A stretch of 64,000 nucleotides of DNA from M2408 sp040386975 (GTDB lineage Bacteria; Bacteroidota; Bacteroidia; Flavobacteriales_D; Crocinitomicaceae): contig JAZKEO010000011.1 of the NCBI GenBank assembly GCA_040386975.1, positions 124,001 to 188,000 on the forward strand, read 5' to 3'. Below are positions 18,108 through 25,889 of this stretch, piece after piece. Within the stretch, counting starts at the first letter, position 1. The number at the start of each line of letters is the position of its first letter. The notes beneath the pieces are model-generated. The model was not told where the DNA came from and made no database searches. It saw nothing but the letters and a program-made list of their open reading frames with translations. A program made the position numbers and the translations under genes.

Positions 18108-19079
18108 TTACAAAAACCCCAACTTTCTTCTTACCCGATTCAAAACCTCATCAGCGATTACTGATGCTTTTTTTGCACCAACTTTCAGAATTTCATCAAT
18201 TTTAGATGTATCATTCATATAGAAAGTAAACAACTCACGTTCTTTTTGAAATCTAGTCAAAATCAAGTCCAAAAGTGCAAGTTTGGCGTGACCATAACCA
18301 TATCCGCCAGCTAAATACAATTCACGCATGTTTTGAATTTCAGACTCAGAAGCCAAGAGTTTGTAAATATTGAACACATTACACGTATCAGGAATTTTTG
18401 ATTCTTCCAAAGTTTCACTTCCTGTAACAAAAGACATAATTTGCTTTTTTAATTCTTTCTCAGGAAGAAAAATATTGATAAAATTATTGCGTGATTTGCT
18501 CATTTTTTGTCCGTCAGTTCCTGGAACAAGCATCGTGTTTTCTTGAATTGAGTCTTGTGGCAAAACAAATGTTTCTCCCATTTTTGCATGAAAACGAGAA
18601 GCAACATCACGTGTCATTTCCAAGTGTTGCAATTGATCTTTCCCAACAGGAACGATTTCTGCATCGTAAATCAAAATATCTGCCGCCATCAAAATTGGAT
18701 AAGCGAAAAGTCCAGCGTTTACATCTCCCAAACGATCCGCTTTATCTTTGAAGCTATGAGCCAAAGTCAAACGTTGAAAAGGATAAAAACACATCAAATG
18801 CCATGCTAACTCAGTAACTTGAGGCACATCACTTTGACGATAGAAAAATGTTTTTTCAGGGTTTAATCCAAAAGCAAGCCATGTCGCCGCAGTTGAATAA
18901 GTATTCGCTTTTAATAATTCACCATCTTTAATCTGTGTAACAGAATGTAAATCAGCGATAAAAAGAAAAGATTCATTTTCTTCTTTCTCTGATTCTTTAA
19001 TAGCTGGTAAAATTGCTCCTAAAATATTCCCTAAATGTGGGGTTCCTGTGCTTTGTATTCCTGTTAATATTCTCGCCAT
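18108..19079 (-). CDS. trpS: Tryptophanyl-tRNA synthetase
   Basis: A class I aminoacyl-tRNA synthetase charging tRNA-Trp. The 323 residues carry the HIGH-type motif PHLGN (14-18) and the complete KMSKS loop (192-196). The start MARILTGIQSTGTPHLGN is typical of the TrpRS-I group. No regulatory leader is obvious. The gap to the upstream cysS on the same strand holds repeat words rather than a recognisable promoter. Confidence 0.97.
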   Translation of the reverse strand: MARILTGIQSTGTPHLGNILGAILPAIKESEKEENESFLFIADLHSVTQIKDGELLKANTYSTAATWLAFGLNPEKTFFYRQSDVPQVTELAWHLMCFYPFQRLTLAHSFKDKADRLGDVNAGLFAYPILMAADILIYDAEIVPVGKDQLQHLEMTRDVASRFHAKMGETFVLPQDSIQENTMLVPGTDGQKMSKSRNNFINIFLPEKELKKQIMSFVTGSETLEESKIPDTCNVFNIYKLLASESEIQNMRELYLAGGYGYGHAKLALLDLILTRFQKERELFTFYMNDTSKIDEILKVGAKKASVIADEVLNRVRRKLGFL

Positions 19080-19084
19080 TTCTT

Positions 19085-19179
19085 TAGTTATGAGTTAGTA
19101 ACTCGTAGTTAGTAGTAAATTGATATTGTTTCAAAGTTAATTGAAGTCTTTTGTCTAATGTCTTTTAGTCTTAAGTCCA
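19085..19179. repeat. Intergenic repeat words between cysS and trpS
   Basis: The short gap is filled by TTATGAGTTAGTAACTCGTAGTTAG-type words and, at its upstream end, by AAGTCTTTTGTCTAATGTC-type words. Both kinds recur in other gene gaps. The second block runs into the end of cysS. Confidence 0.55.
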
Positions 19180-20634
19180 TTTAACGCCGTCTTTTCCGTC
19201 TTTAACAGTAATTCCAGCTTCGTTCAAACGATCGCGAATTAAATCTGACATCGCCCAATTTTTTGTTTCACGGGCATCTTGTCGCATTTCTAAGACTAAG
19301 TCCATCACTTTATCCAATTTCTTACTTCCTTGTTCTTGAATCGCTTTTAAACCTAAAACATCAAAAACAAAAGCAGACATTTCTTTTGTAAGTGAACTTA
19401 AATCACCTGCTGAAATTTGTTCTTTACTATCAGAAATTAAATTGATATAGCGACTTGCTTCAAATAAATTTGCGACCAATATTGGAGCAGAAAAATCATC
19501 GTTCATCGCTTCGTAGAAACTTTGAATTAATCCGTTTACATCAAAAGAACTTTCTTTTGAAACGCTCAAATTTGGTAATTTCTGCATTGCTTCCATTAAC
19601 TTGTGAAAACCTTTTTCAGAAGCAATCAAAGCTTCTGAAGTAAAATCCAAAGTACTTCTGTAATGTGCTTGCATCATGAAGAAACGAACAACCATGGCGT
19701 CAAAACCTTTTTCCAGCAAATTATTTTCTCCAGAAAAAAGTTCTTCAGGTAAAAGTGTATTCCCTGTTGATTTAGACATTTTTTTTCCGTTCAAAGTCAA
19801 CATATTTGTATGCATCCAATAATTTACTGGTGCTTTTCCTGTTGAAGAACAACCTTGCGCAATTTCACATTCGTGATGTGGAAATTTTAAATCCATTCCA
19901 CCACCATGAATATCAAATTGTTCGCCTAAATACTTGGTACTCATCGCAGAACATTCCAAATGCCAACCCGGAAAACCAAGCCCCCAAGGAGAAGGCCATT
20001 TCATCAAATGTTCGGCAGAAGCATTTTTCCACAAAGCAAAATCAAGTGAATTGCGTTTTTCTTCTTGACCATCTAAATCACGTGTTCCGGAAATCAAATC
20101 TTCAATTTTTCTTCCCGATAATTCGCCATAAGGAAAAGATTCATTGTATTTCAGGACATCAAAATAAACGGAACCATTCACAACGTAAGCGAATCCGTTC
20201 TCTATAATTTTATTGATTAATTCAATTTGTTCGATAATATGTGCTGTCGCAGTTGGCTCGATGGATGGTGGTAAACTGTTAAACAAACTCATCACCTTGT
20301 GGAAGTCAACTGTGTATTGTTGAACGATTTCCATTGGTTCAACTTGCTCCAAACGTGCTTTTTTACCAATTTTATCTTCTCCTTCGTCAGCATCGTCAAC
20401 TAAGTGACCAACATCGGTTATATTTCTCACGTAACGCACTTTGTAACCCAAATGCATTAAATACCTGTAAACCAAATCAAAAGAAATAAACGTTCGGCAA
20501 TTCCCTAAATGCACATTGCTATAAACCGTTGGTCCACAAACATATAATCCAACAAATTTTTTATTTAAAGGAATAAATTCTTCTTTCTTTCCACTAAGTG
20601 AAGAATAAATTTGAAGTTTATTTTTTGTTTCCAT
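19171..20634 (-). CDS. cysS: Cysteinyl-tRNA synthetase
   Basis: A class I aminoacyl-tRNA synthetase for cysteine, 487 residues. The likely zinc ligands are Cys33 (YVCGPTVY), Cys228 (HLECSA), His253 and Glu257 (FPHHECE). The HIGH-type motif is HLGN (42-45) and KMSKS is at 285-289. The C-terminal DALR-like and anticodon-binding segments are present in full. It lies between pgk and trpS on the same strand, but gaps with repeat words on both sides make a simple operon uncertain. Confidence 0.97.
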   Translation of the reverse strand: METKNKLQIYSSLSGKKEEFIPLNKKFVGLYVCGPTVYSNVHLGNCRTFISFDLVYRYLMHLGYKVRYVRNITDVGHLVDDADEGEDKIGKKARLEQVEPMEIVQQYTVDFHKVMSLFNSLPPSIEPTATAHIIEQIELINKIIENGFAYVVNGSVYFDVLKYNESFPYGELSGRKIEDLISGTRDLDGQEEKRNSLDFALWKNASAEHLMKWPSPWGLGFPGWHLECSAMSTKYLGEQFDIHGGGMDLKFPHHECEIAQGCSSTGKAPVNYWMHTNMLTLNGKKMSKSTGNTLLPEELFSGENNLLEKGFDAMVVRFFMMQAHYRSTLDFTSEALIASEKGFHKLMEAMQKLPNLSVSKESSFDVNGLIQSFYEAMNDDFSAPILVANLFEASRYINLISDSKEQISAGDLSSLTKEMSAFVFDVLGLKAIQEQGSKKLDKVMDLVLEMRQDARETKNWAMSDLIRDRLNEAGITVKDGKDGVKWT

Positions 20635-20648
20635 TATTTTTGGATTTT

Positions 20649-20777
20649 AAGACTAAAAGACTTAAGACAAAAGACTTTGATTGATTTGAAAGTCCATTTA
20701 AATTATTCTTTTTAGTACTTTTTATTATAGTTAATCGATTTTAGTCTTATGTCTAATATCTTACGTCTAAAAGTCTA
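20649..20777. repeat. AGTCTT/AAGACT repeat pair between pgk and cysS
   Basis: The left block (20649-20678) is made of AAGACT-type words, and the right block (20741-20777) of AGTCTT-type words. For example AAGACTAA at 20649-20656 pairs with TTAGTCTT at 20741-20748. The two blocks could form an imperfect long hairpin between pgk and cysS. The right block reaches the pgk stop codon. Confidence 0.55.
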
Positions 20778-21968
20778 TTTTCTTATCGCTTTTATCCCCG
20801 GTAATTCTTTTCCTTCCAAGTATTCGAGCATCGCTCCACCACCAGTTGAAACGTAACTTACTTGATCCGCTAAATCAAATTTATTGATTGCTGCAACGGA
20901 ATCTCCACCGCCAATTAAAGAAAAAGCTCCTTTTTTTGTAGCGTCAACAATCGCTAAAGCAACATCTTTTGTTCCGTGAGAAAAGTTTTCCATTTCAAAA
21001 ACACCCATTGGTCCATTCCAAAGGATTACTTTTGATTTCAGTAGAACTTCGCGACAAATTTTTGATGTTTCACTTCCTGTATCAAGTCCCATCCAACCAT
21101 CAGGGATTTCATTGATTGCCATTTCTTTTCTGTTTGCCTCGTTATCGAATTTATCAGCTACGATTGCATCAACAGGAATGATTAATTCAACCCCTTTTTC
21201 TTTAGCTTTTGCGATGATGTTTCGTGCCATATCCAAATAATCGTCTTCACACATAGAACTTCCAACCTTTCCACCTTGTGCTTTCACAAAGGTAAAAGCC
21301 ATTCCACCACCAACAATTAGGTAATTTACTTTGTCTAATAAACGCTCGATAATCGTGATTTTTGATGAAACTTTCGCTCCACCAACTATTGCCGTTACAG
21401 GTTTTTCAGTTGAATTTAATACTTTATCAACACTAATGATTTCAGCTTCTAAAAGTAAACCAAACATTTTATCTTCTGGGAAAAAATCTGCAATAATCGC
21501 TGTACTAGCATGAGCACGGTGTGCTGTTCCAAAAGCATCATTCACATAAACATCTCCATGTTTGGCTAATTTCTTAGCAAAATCAAGATCGCCTTTTTCC
21601 TCTTCTTTGTAGAAACGTAAATTCTCCAATAAAAGTACTTCACCATCTTGTAAATTTTTACTCTGTTCAACAGATTTTTCTGAAATACAATCATCAGCAA
21701 ACTGAACAGGAAGTCCTAAAACAGAAGATGTGTGTTTTAAAATATGTTTCAGTGAAAATTTATCTTCTGGTCCATCTTTCGGACGACCTAAATGCGACAT
21801 TAAAACAACAGAACCACCTTGATCCAAAATATAATTTATTGTAGGTAAAGCTGCAACAATGCGAGAATCGTCCGTTATTTCCAAAGTTTCTTTATCCAAA
21901 GGAACGTTAAAATCAACACGGATTAATGCTCTTTTCCCTTTAAAATTGTATGTTTTTAATGTCTTCAT
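20775..21968 (-). CDS. pgk: Phosphoglycerate kinase
   Basis: This glycolytic enzyme converts 1,3-bisphosphoglycerate and ADP to 3-phosphoglycerate and ATP. The 397 residues show the N-terminal substrate motif RVDFNVPLD, the conserved LMSHLGRPK, LLENLRFYKEEE and IVGGAKVSSKI, and the C-terminal nucleotide-binding GGGDSVAA. All are intact. A TAATTTTG -7 element lies 24 bases upstream. Confidence 0.98.
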   Translation of the reverse strand: MKTLKTYNFKGKRALIRVDFNVPLDKETLEITDDSRIVAALPTINYILDQGGSVVLMSHLGRPKDGPEDKFSLKHILKHTSSVLGLPVQFADDCISEKSVEQSKNLQDGEVLLLENLRFYKEEEKGDLDFAKKLAKHGDVYVNDAFGTAHRAHASTAIIADFFPEDKMFGLLLEAEIISVDKVLNSTEKPVTAIVGGAKVSSKITIIERLLDKVNYLIVGGGMAFTFVKAQGGKVGSSMCEDDYLDMARNIIAKAKEKGVELIIPVDAIVADKFDNEANRKEMAINEIPDGWMGLDTGSETSKICREVLLKSKVILWNGPMGVFEMENFSHGTKDVALAIVDATKKGAFSLIGGGDSVAAINKFDLADQVSYVSTGGGAMLEYLEGKELPGIKAIRK

Positions 21969-21992
21969 TTTTATAAAAATTTTCTTGCCCTA

Positions 21993-22000
21993 CAAAATTA
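21993..22000 (-). promoter_or_regulatory. -7 element (TAATTTTG) for pgk
   Basis: A TAnnTTTG match on the minus strand, giving a leader of about 20 bases. Confidence 0.5.
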
Positions 22001-22072
22001 ATAATTCATTTAGAATGTATTGATTTTATTTGGATTTATATTCAGAAAATAATTGTTAAAGTCATAGCAATT

Positions 22073-23380
22073 TTACAAGCCTAATTCTTTCGCGTATTTA
22101 GATGTTTTTGGCGGATTCCAAGGGTCATCGTAGGATTTTTTGAAAAAGAATTCTTGGATATACGCAATAGAACGCACAAATCTTAAATAATAACCGAAAT
22201 AGATTACCATTAGTGGCATGTAAAGTAAAAAGTAGGAAATGGATGTATTTTTCTCAGTTCGATATAAAGAAAACACTAAGAATTTAAAATAATTTGTACA
22301 GGTATAAAGAAAGAAATTCATTGTTAAAATGAAAGTCAATTCATGAGGGAAATTGAACACCATATCGATAAAATAAATATACCACTTCACATTTAAAACG
22401 ATGTTGTAAGTAATATTTTCAAGAAACGAGAAAAAGCTTGAGAAATTAAAATGCTGACTCGGATAAAATACATCTCGGTGTTTACGTACACGAAAACGTA
22501 TCAAACTTTTATCCCAGCGAAGGCGTTGTTTGGCTAATTTTTTGAAATTGTCTGGTGCACTTGTCAAACATACGGCATCCGAGGCAAATTTCACTTTGTA
22601 GCCCATTTTCCTTATTTTCACACTGATATCACCGTCTAAACCCGGACCAATATCCCAACCTTGAATTTGTGTCATCGCATCCGCTCGAAAAGCACCAAAA
22701 GCACCAGAAATTATTCGGTAAATTCCCAACTGACTAGCAACAACACGACCAATAGAAATGGTATCGTAATATTCAATGGCTTGTAGTGTTGTAGCAACAG
22801 ACGTTTTGTAATTTCTAACCATAACATTTCCTCCAACTCCAGCAATTTTGGAATCCATGTAAAATGGTAAGATTATTTGAATAATTGCATCGTAATTGTA
22901 GCTACAATCAGCGTCAAGGTGAACAATAAACTTCCCATTAGTAAAACGCAAAGCTAAATTTGCTGCAGATGCTTTACCGCCACGAAATTCATTACGAATA
23001 AATTTATCGACAAAACCATTTCGTTCCATGTCGCGACCTATGGTTGGAGTATCGTCATCAGAACCATCATCAACAACGATTATTTCAACATTTTTATACG
23101 TTTGTTCTCGCAGTGATTTAACTAACTTAAAAATGTGTTTTCCTTCATTTTTCCCAGGAATAATGATCGAAACAAGTGGTTGTTCTAAATTTAAACGATA
23201 TAAAGCTTCTTTGGTTTTTTTTCTATTTAGAACTTTTAAAATTTTTGCAATTGTCAAAACGATTAAATCGATAATCATGTAGCGGAATAATTCAAAAAAG
23301 ACAAAAAACCAAAAAATTCGGATGAATCTTTCAAATCCCATCGAAGCTACGTAATCGAAAAAATCATCTAAACTATTCAT
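22073..23380 (-). CDS. Processive family-2 glycosyltransferase (PgaC/BcsA-like), last gene of the exopolysaccharide operon
   Basis: A membrane glycosyltransferase of 435 residues, likely a polysaccharide synthase. An N-terminal hydrophobic segment (about 22-48) leads into a GT-A domain with DDG (104-106), DAD (156-158), a GLDGD acceptor-site segment (247-251) and the QxxRW motif QRLRW (285-289) that marks processive synthases. Two to three further membrane segments lie at about 330-410. The nucleotide sugar is unknown; hyaluronan, cellulose and poly-GlcNAc synthases share this layout. Its ATG overlaps the stop codon of the preceding gene by one base. In this operon it is the only predicted polymerase. 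Confidence 0.9.
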   Translation of the reverse strand: MNSLDDFFDYVASMGFERFIRIFWFFVFFELFRYMIIDLIVLTIAKILKVLNRKKTKEALYRLNLEQPLVSIIIPGKNEGKHIFKLVKSLREQTYKNVEIIVVDDGSDDDTPTIGRDMERNGFVDKFIRNEFRGGKASAANLALRFTNGKFIVHLDADCSYNYDAIIQIILPFYMDSKIAGVGGNVMVRNYKTSVATTLQAIEYYDTISIGRVVASQLGIYRIISGAFGAFRADAMTQIQGWDIGPGLDGDISVKIRKMGYKVKFASDAVCLTSAPDNFKKLAKQRLRWDKSLIRFRVRKHRDVFYPSQHFNFSSFFSFLENITYNIVLNVKWYIYFIDMVFNFPHELTFILTMNFFLYTCTNYFKFLVFSLYRTEKNTSISYFLLYMPLMVIYFGYYLRFVRSIAYIQEFFFKKSYDDPWNPPKTSKYAKELGL

Positions 23381-24795
23381 TACATAGTAATTAACTGATT
23401 TATTTGCAATTCAGAAGAAAGATTGTAATTCAGTTGATGAACATTGGCTTTGATTTCAATAACCAAATCTTTGAAATTATTTTTAATCAATTTTTCCAAT
23501 AATTTCAAAATATCATCGATGATACGTTGTGAAATTTTTGTTGGAATCTCAAACATTGTCACAAGAATTACAGATGACGAATAAAAAGTAATCATATCGG
23601 ATGAACGAATCGATGAACGAATTTCTCCAACTAAATCTTTGAGTAACAATTGCTGTGCATTACTTCCAACTTTTGCATAAAATTGCCCCGCATTTTCAAT
23701 ATTTATAGCAATGATATTTGAACTTCCTTCTGTTTGTCTCAAACGTTCAACTTCATATTTTGTAACTGTCTTAAAGGTATCAAATTTTACCGTTCCAATA
23801 ATATCTTCAATATCTTTTGGCGTGGAAACATAACCTTGAAGTGCGTAGCTTTCTCCTTTTTTTGTTAAAGTAAATTCATTTATCTCTTTGTCAACCAAAG
23901 ATTCAACAGGATTATCAAAGGTACAAGACATACATTTCGCCTTAACGTGAAAATCTTGAAAACGGTTGTCACAATTCTTACATTTGTGCAAAACAGATGG
24001 TTTGTCGTAATCTACTCCAATGTGTTTTAATTTTTTGGAACATTTTGGACAATTTAATTGGTCGTCGATGTCATTCGTAAAATCTGTTATCGGACCAACA
24101 TAAGCACACGGAAAATGATGAACAATATCAAAGGTATCGGTATGTGAAGATCCACATTTTGGACATGCTTCACGAAAACTTAAATGAGAAGATTTACAAT
24201 TTGAGCAAAGGTAAATGCGGTCTAAAAATTTGTGTTTAAACAAACCTTCCTGAATAGCAACTTCTAAAATTTCTAAAACTTGATATTCCTCAAATTCATT
24301 GAAATTACAAGCCAAGAAAGGAAAAGAATAATTTGTGTTAGAAAGAGCGTAAGGTACTGGTTCTAAAATTTTCAATTCCCGTGTAAACATGAAATACAAT
24401 AATTTTGAAACAACCATGGCTTCAAAAGAAATTGAATTTATTACGGTCAATTCTTTCGTTAAATTATTTATAGTCGAAACATGCTCGTGAATCAAAGGAA
24501 TTTGATCGAAAGAGAAAATAACGCCATCAATCAAGGTTTTGATAAAAACATCGCGATGCGCATTTCCGTTTAGTATGATAATTGGTTTTAAATAAATCTC
24601 TGAATTTTGATTTCCACGTATTCGTTTCACAACCATACGGGTAAAATCAGCATTTTTCCCGTCAATAATAATTCCCACATAGGATAACGATCGGTCGATT
24701 TTTAAATCTCTACTTTGTGAAACGTAGATGTATTTACTATTTAAGTAATCAACGGTTCCGTTTGCGGCATCTATTTTTACATTTTCTAATGCCAT
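23380..24795 (-). CDS. Zinc-ribbon (TackOD1-like) protein with degenerate GGDEF domain
   Basis: A 471-residue protein with no membrane segment. The N-terminal 190 residues are unassigned. The centre holds paired cysteines at 197/200, 211/214, 249/252, 272/275 and 288/291 plus Cys230, likely several zinc ribbons. The pattern HHFPCAYVGP...NCPKC recalls the TackOD1 output domain. The C-terminal part (about 335-455) has the helix-strand pattern of a GGDEF domain (IIAINIENAGQFYAKVG), but the signature is replaced by SSSVI, so it should not make c-di-GMP. It may bind a nucleotide or act as a scaffold. One-base overlaps with both neighbours point to coupled regulation of the glycosyltransferase. Confidence 0.75.
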   Translation of the reverse strand: MALENVKIDAANGTVDYLNSKYIYVSQSRDLKIDRSLSYVGIIIDGKNADFTRMVVKRIRGNQNSEIYLKPIIILNGNAHRDVFIKTLIDGVIFSFDQIPLIHEHVSTINNLTKELTVINSISFEAMVVSKLLYFMFTRELKILEPVPYALSNTNYSFPFLACNFNEFEEYQVLEILEVAIQEGLFKHKFLDRIYLCSNCKSSHLSFREACPKCGSSHTDTFDIVHHFPCAYVGPITDFTNDIDDQLNCPKCSKKLKHIGVDYDKPSVLHKCKNCDNRFQDFHVKAKCMSCTFDNPVESLVDKEINEFTLTKKGESYALQGYVSTPKDIEDIIGTVKFDTFKTVTKYEVERLRQTEGSSNIIAINIENAGQFYAKVGSNAQQLLLKDLVGEIRSSIRSSDMITFYSSSVILVTMFEIPTKISQRIIDDILKLLEKLIKNNFKDLVIEIKANVHQLNYNLSSELQINQLITM

Positions 24796-25889
24796 CAGAA
24801 TTTTGATTTAGTAATTTTAACACCCATTTTCCAATAAGTTCGCCATTTTTTCAAATCTTGATCACTAGCAGGGAAAATATCAGCAGACAAAGAACGAGTT
24901 GTTGGTTCGTATTTTTTCTGAAATTCTTCAGGTAATTGATATGTCGTAAAATAAAAGCGTTTGATGTAACCTTTACCTGATGAACCATCTGGAAAACCTA
25001 AATTAACTTCGTCATTTATTTTTAGAGACTTTAAATCTTCTTGCTTAAAAAAACCTTTAATAAAGACATTTTCCGGTCGATGTATAGATAAAATAATCTC
25101 TTCTTTCAAGGCTACTTCAAATTGATTTTTTAAAATATTTGTTACTGTTCCCTCAATTGGAGAATAAAAAATAATATTCCCGTTTTCATCAGTATTTGCA
25201 TTCCCTAAGCCATTTTTATTTGAATTGGCATTCAAATCAGCATTCAAATCGCGTCGCATTTTGTACAATTGAGCTAAACTTGCTTGAAGTAAGACGTTTT
25301 TTCCTTTTAAGGTTTCAATTTCATAATTCACTTGATTGATTTTTGAAATTTGGTCGTCTAGTCGATTTCGAGGTAAAACATCCAACATCACTTCGTTGCG
25401 AATTCGTTCTAATTCATTTTCATACAAACGTTTCATCTTGATTTTCTCAGCAATCAAAAAAGAATTTAATTTGATGTCTTCTTTCACCTGAAAGTCTTCT
25501 TTTTCTGACCAAGAAACATCGCCCTTTTTCTGTTGATTCATAGCAAATTCGTAGGAACCAAAACTGTTAAAAAATCCTGCAGGTTTGTCGGGAATGTAGG
25601 AGAATAATTTATCTCCGATACACACTTCATCGCCTTCCTCCACAAAAAAATTAGCTACACGACAATCGCTCGTATTTCTGATTTCAATATTATCAAAAAG
25701 TATTTGTCCATCAGCTTCAATAAAAATGTATGCATTTATGATGTAACGGATTAGAAAAAAAACTAAAATGAGTAAAAGGATAAAATAAATGATTCTATCC
25801 CAATTGATTTGGGTTTTGGTTTTCTTTTCTTTTTGAATTTCTAAACCACGTAAAACCGATTCATTTCGTTTGAAACTAATGTTCTTCAT
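24795..25889 (-). CDS. HlyD-family membrane fusion (periplasmic adaptor) protein
   Basis: A 364-residue adaptor. A short cytosolic N-terminus is followed by one membrane segment (about 34-56) and a first half of a lipoyl domain (NTSDCRVANFFVEEGDEVCIGD). A helical hairpin comes next (about 125-215), then the second lipoyl half (IIFYSPIEGTVTNILKNQFEV) and a beta-barrel domain. In type I secretion and in Alg44-type alginate systems such proteins bridge inner- and outer-membrane components. Here it sits between the TolC-like gene and the glycosyltransferase. It overlaps the upstream gene by 14 bases and the downstream gene by one, so the operon is tightly coupled. Confidence 0.87.
   Translation of the reverse strand: MKNISFKRNESVLRGLEIQKEKKTKTQINWDRIIYFILLLILVFFLIRYIINAYIFIEADGQILFDNIEIRNTSDCRVANFFVEEGDEVCIGDKLFSYIPDKPAGFFNSFGSYEFAMNQQKKGDVSWSEKEDFQVKEDIKLNSFLIAEKIKMKRLYENELERIRNEVMLDVLPRNRLDDQISKINQVNYEIETLKGKNVLLQASLAQLYKMRRDLNADLNANSNKNGLGNANTDENGNIIFYSPIEGTVTNILKNQFEVALKEEIILSIHRPENVFIKGFFKQEDLKSLKINDEVNLGFPDGSSGKGYIKRFYFTTYQLPEEFQKKYEPTTRSLSADIFPASDQDLKKWRTYWKMGVKITKSKF

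Noticed and set aside
19806..20207. Open frame of 133 codons on the plus strand
   Set aside because: It is antisense to cysS and its translation is a His/Asn-rich mirror of that gene.
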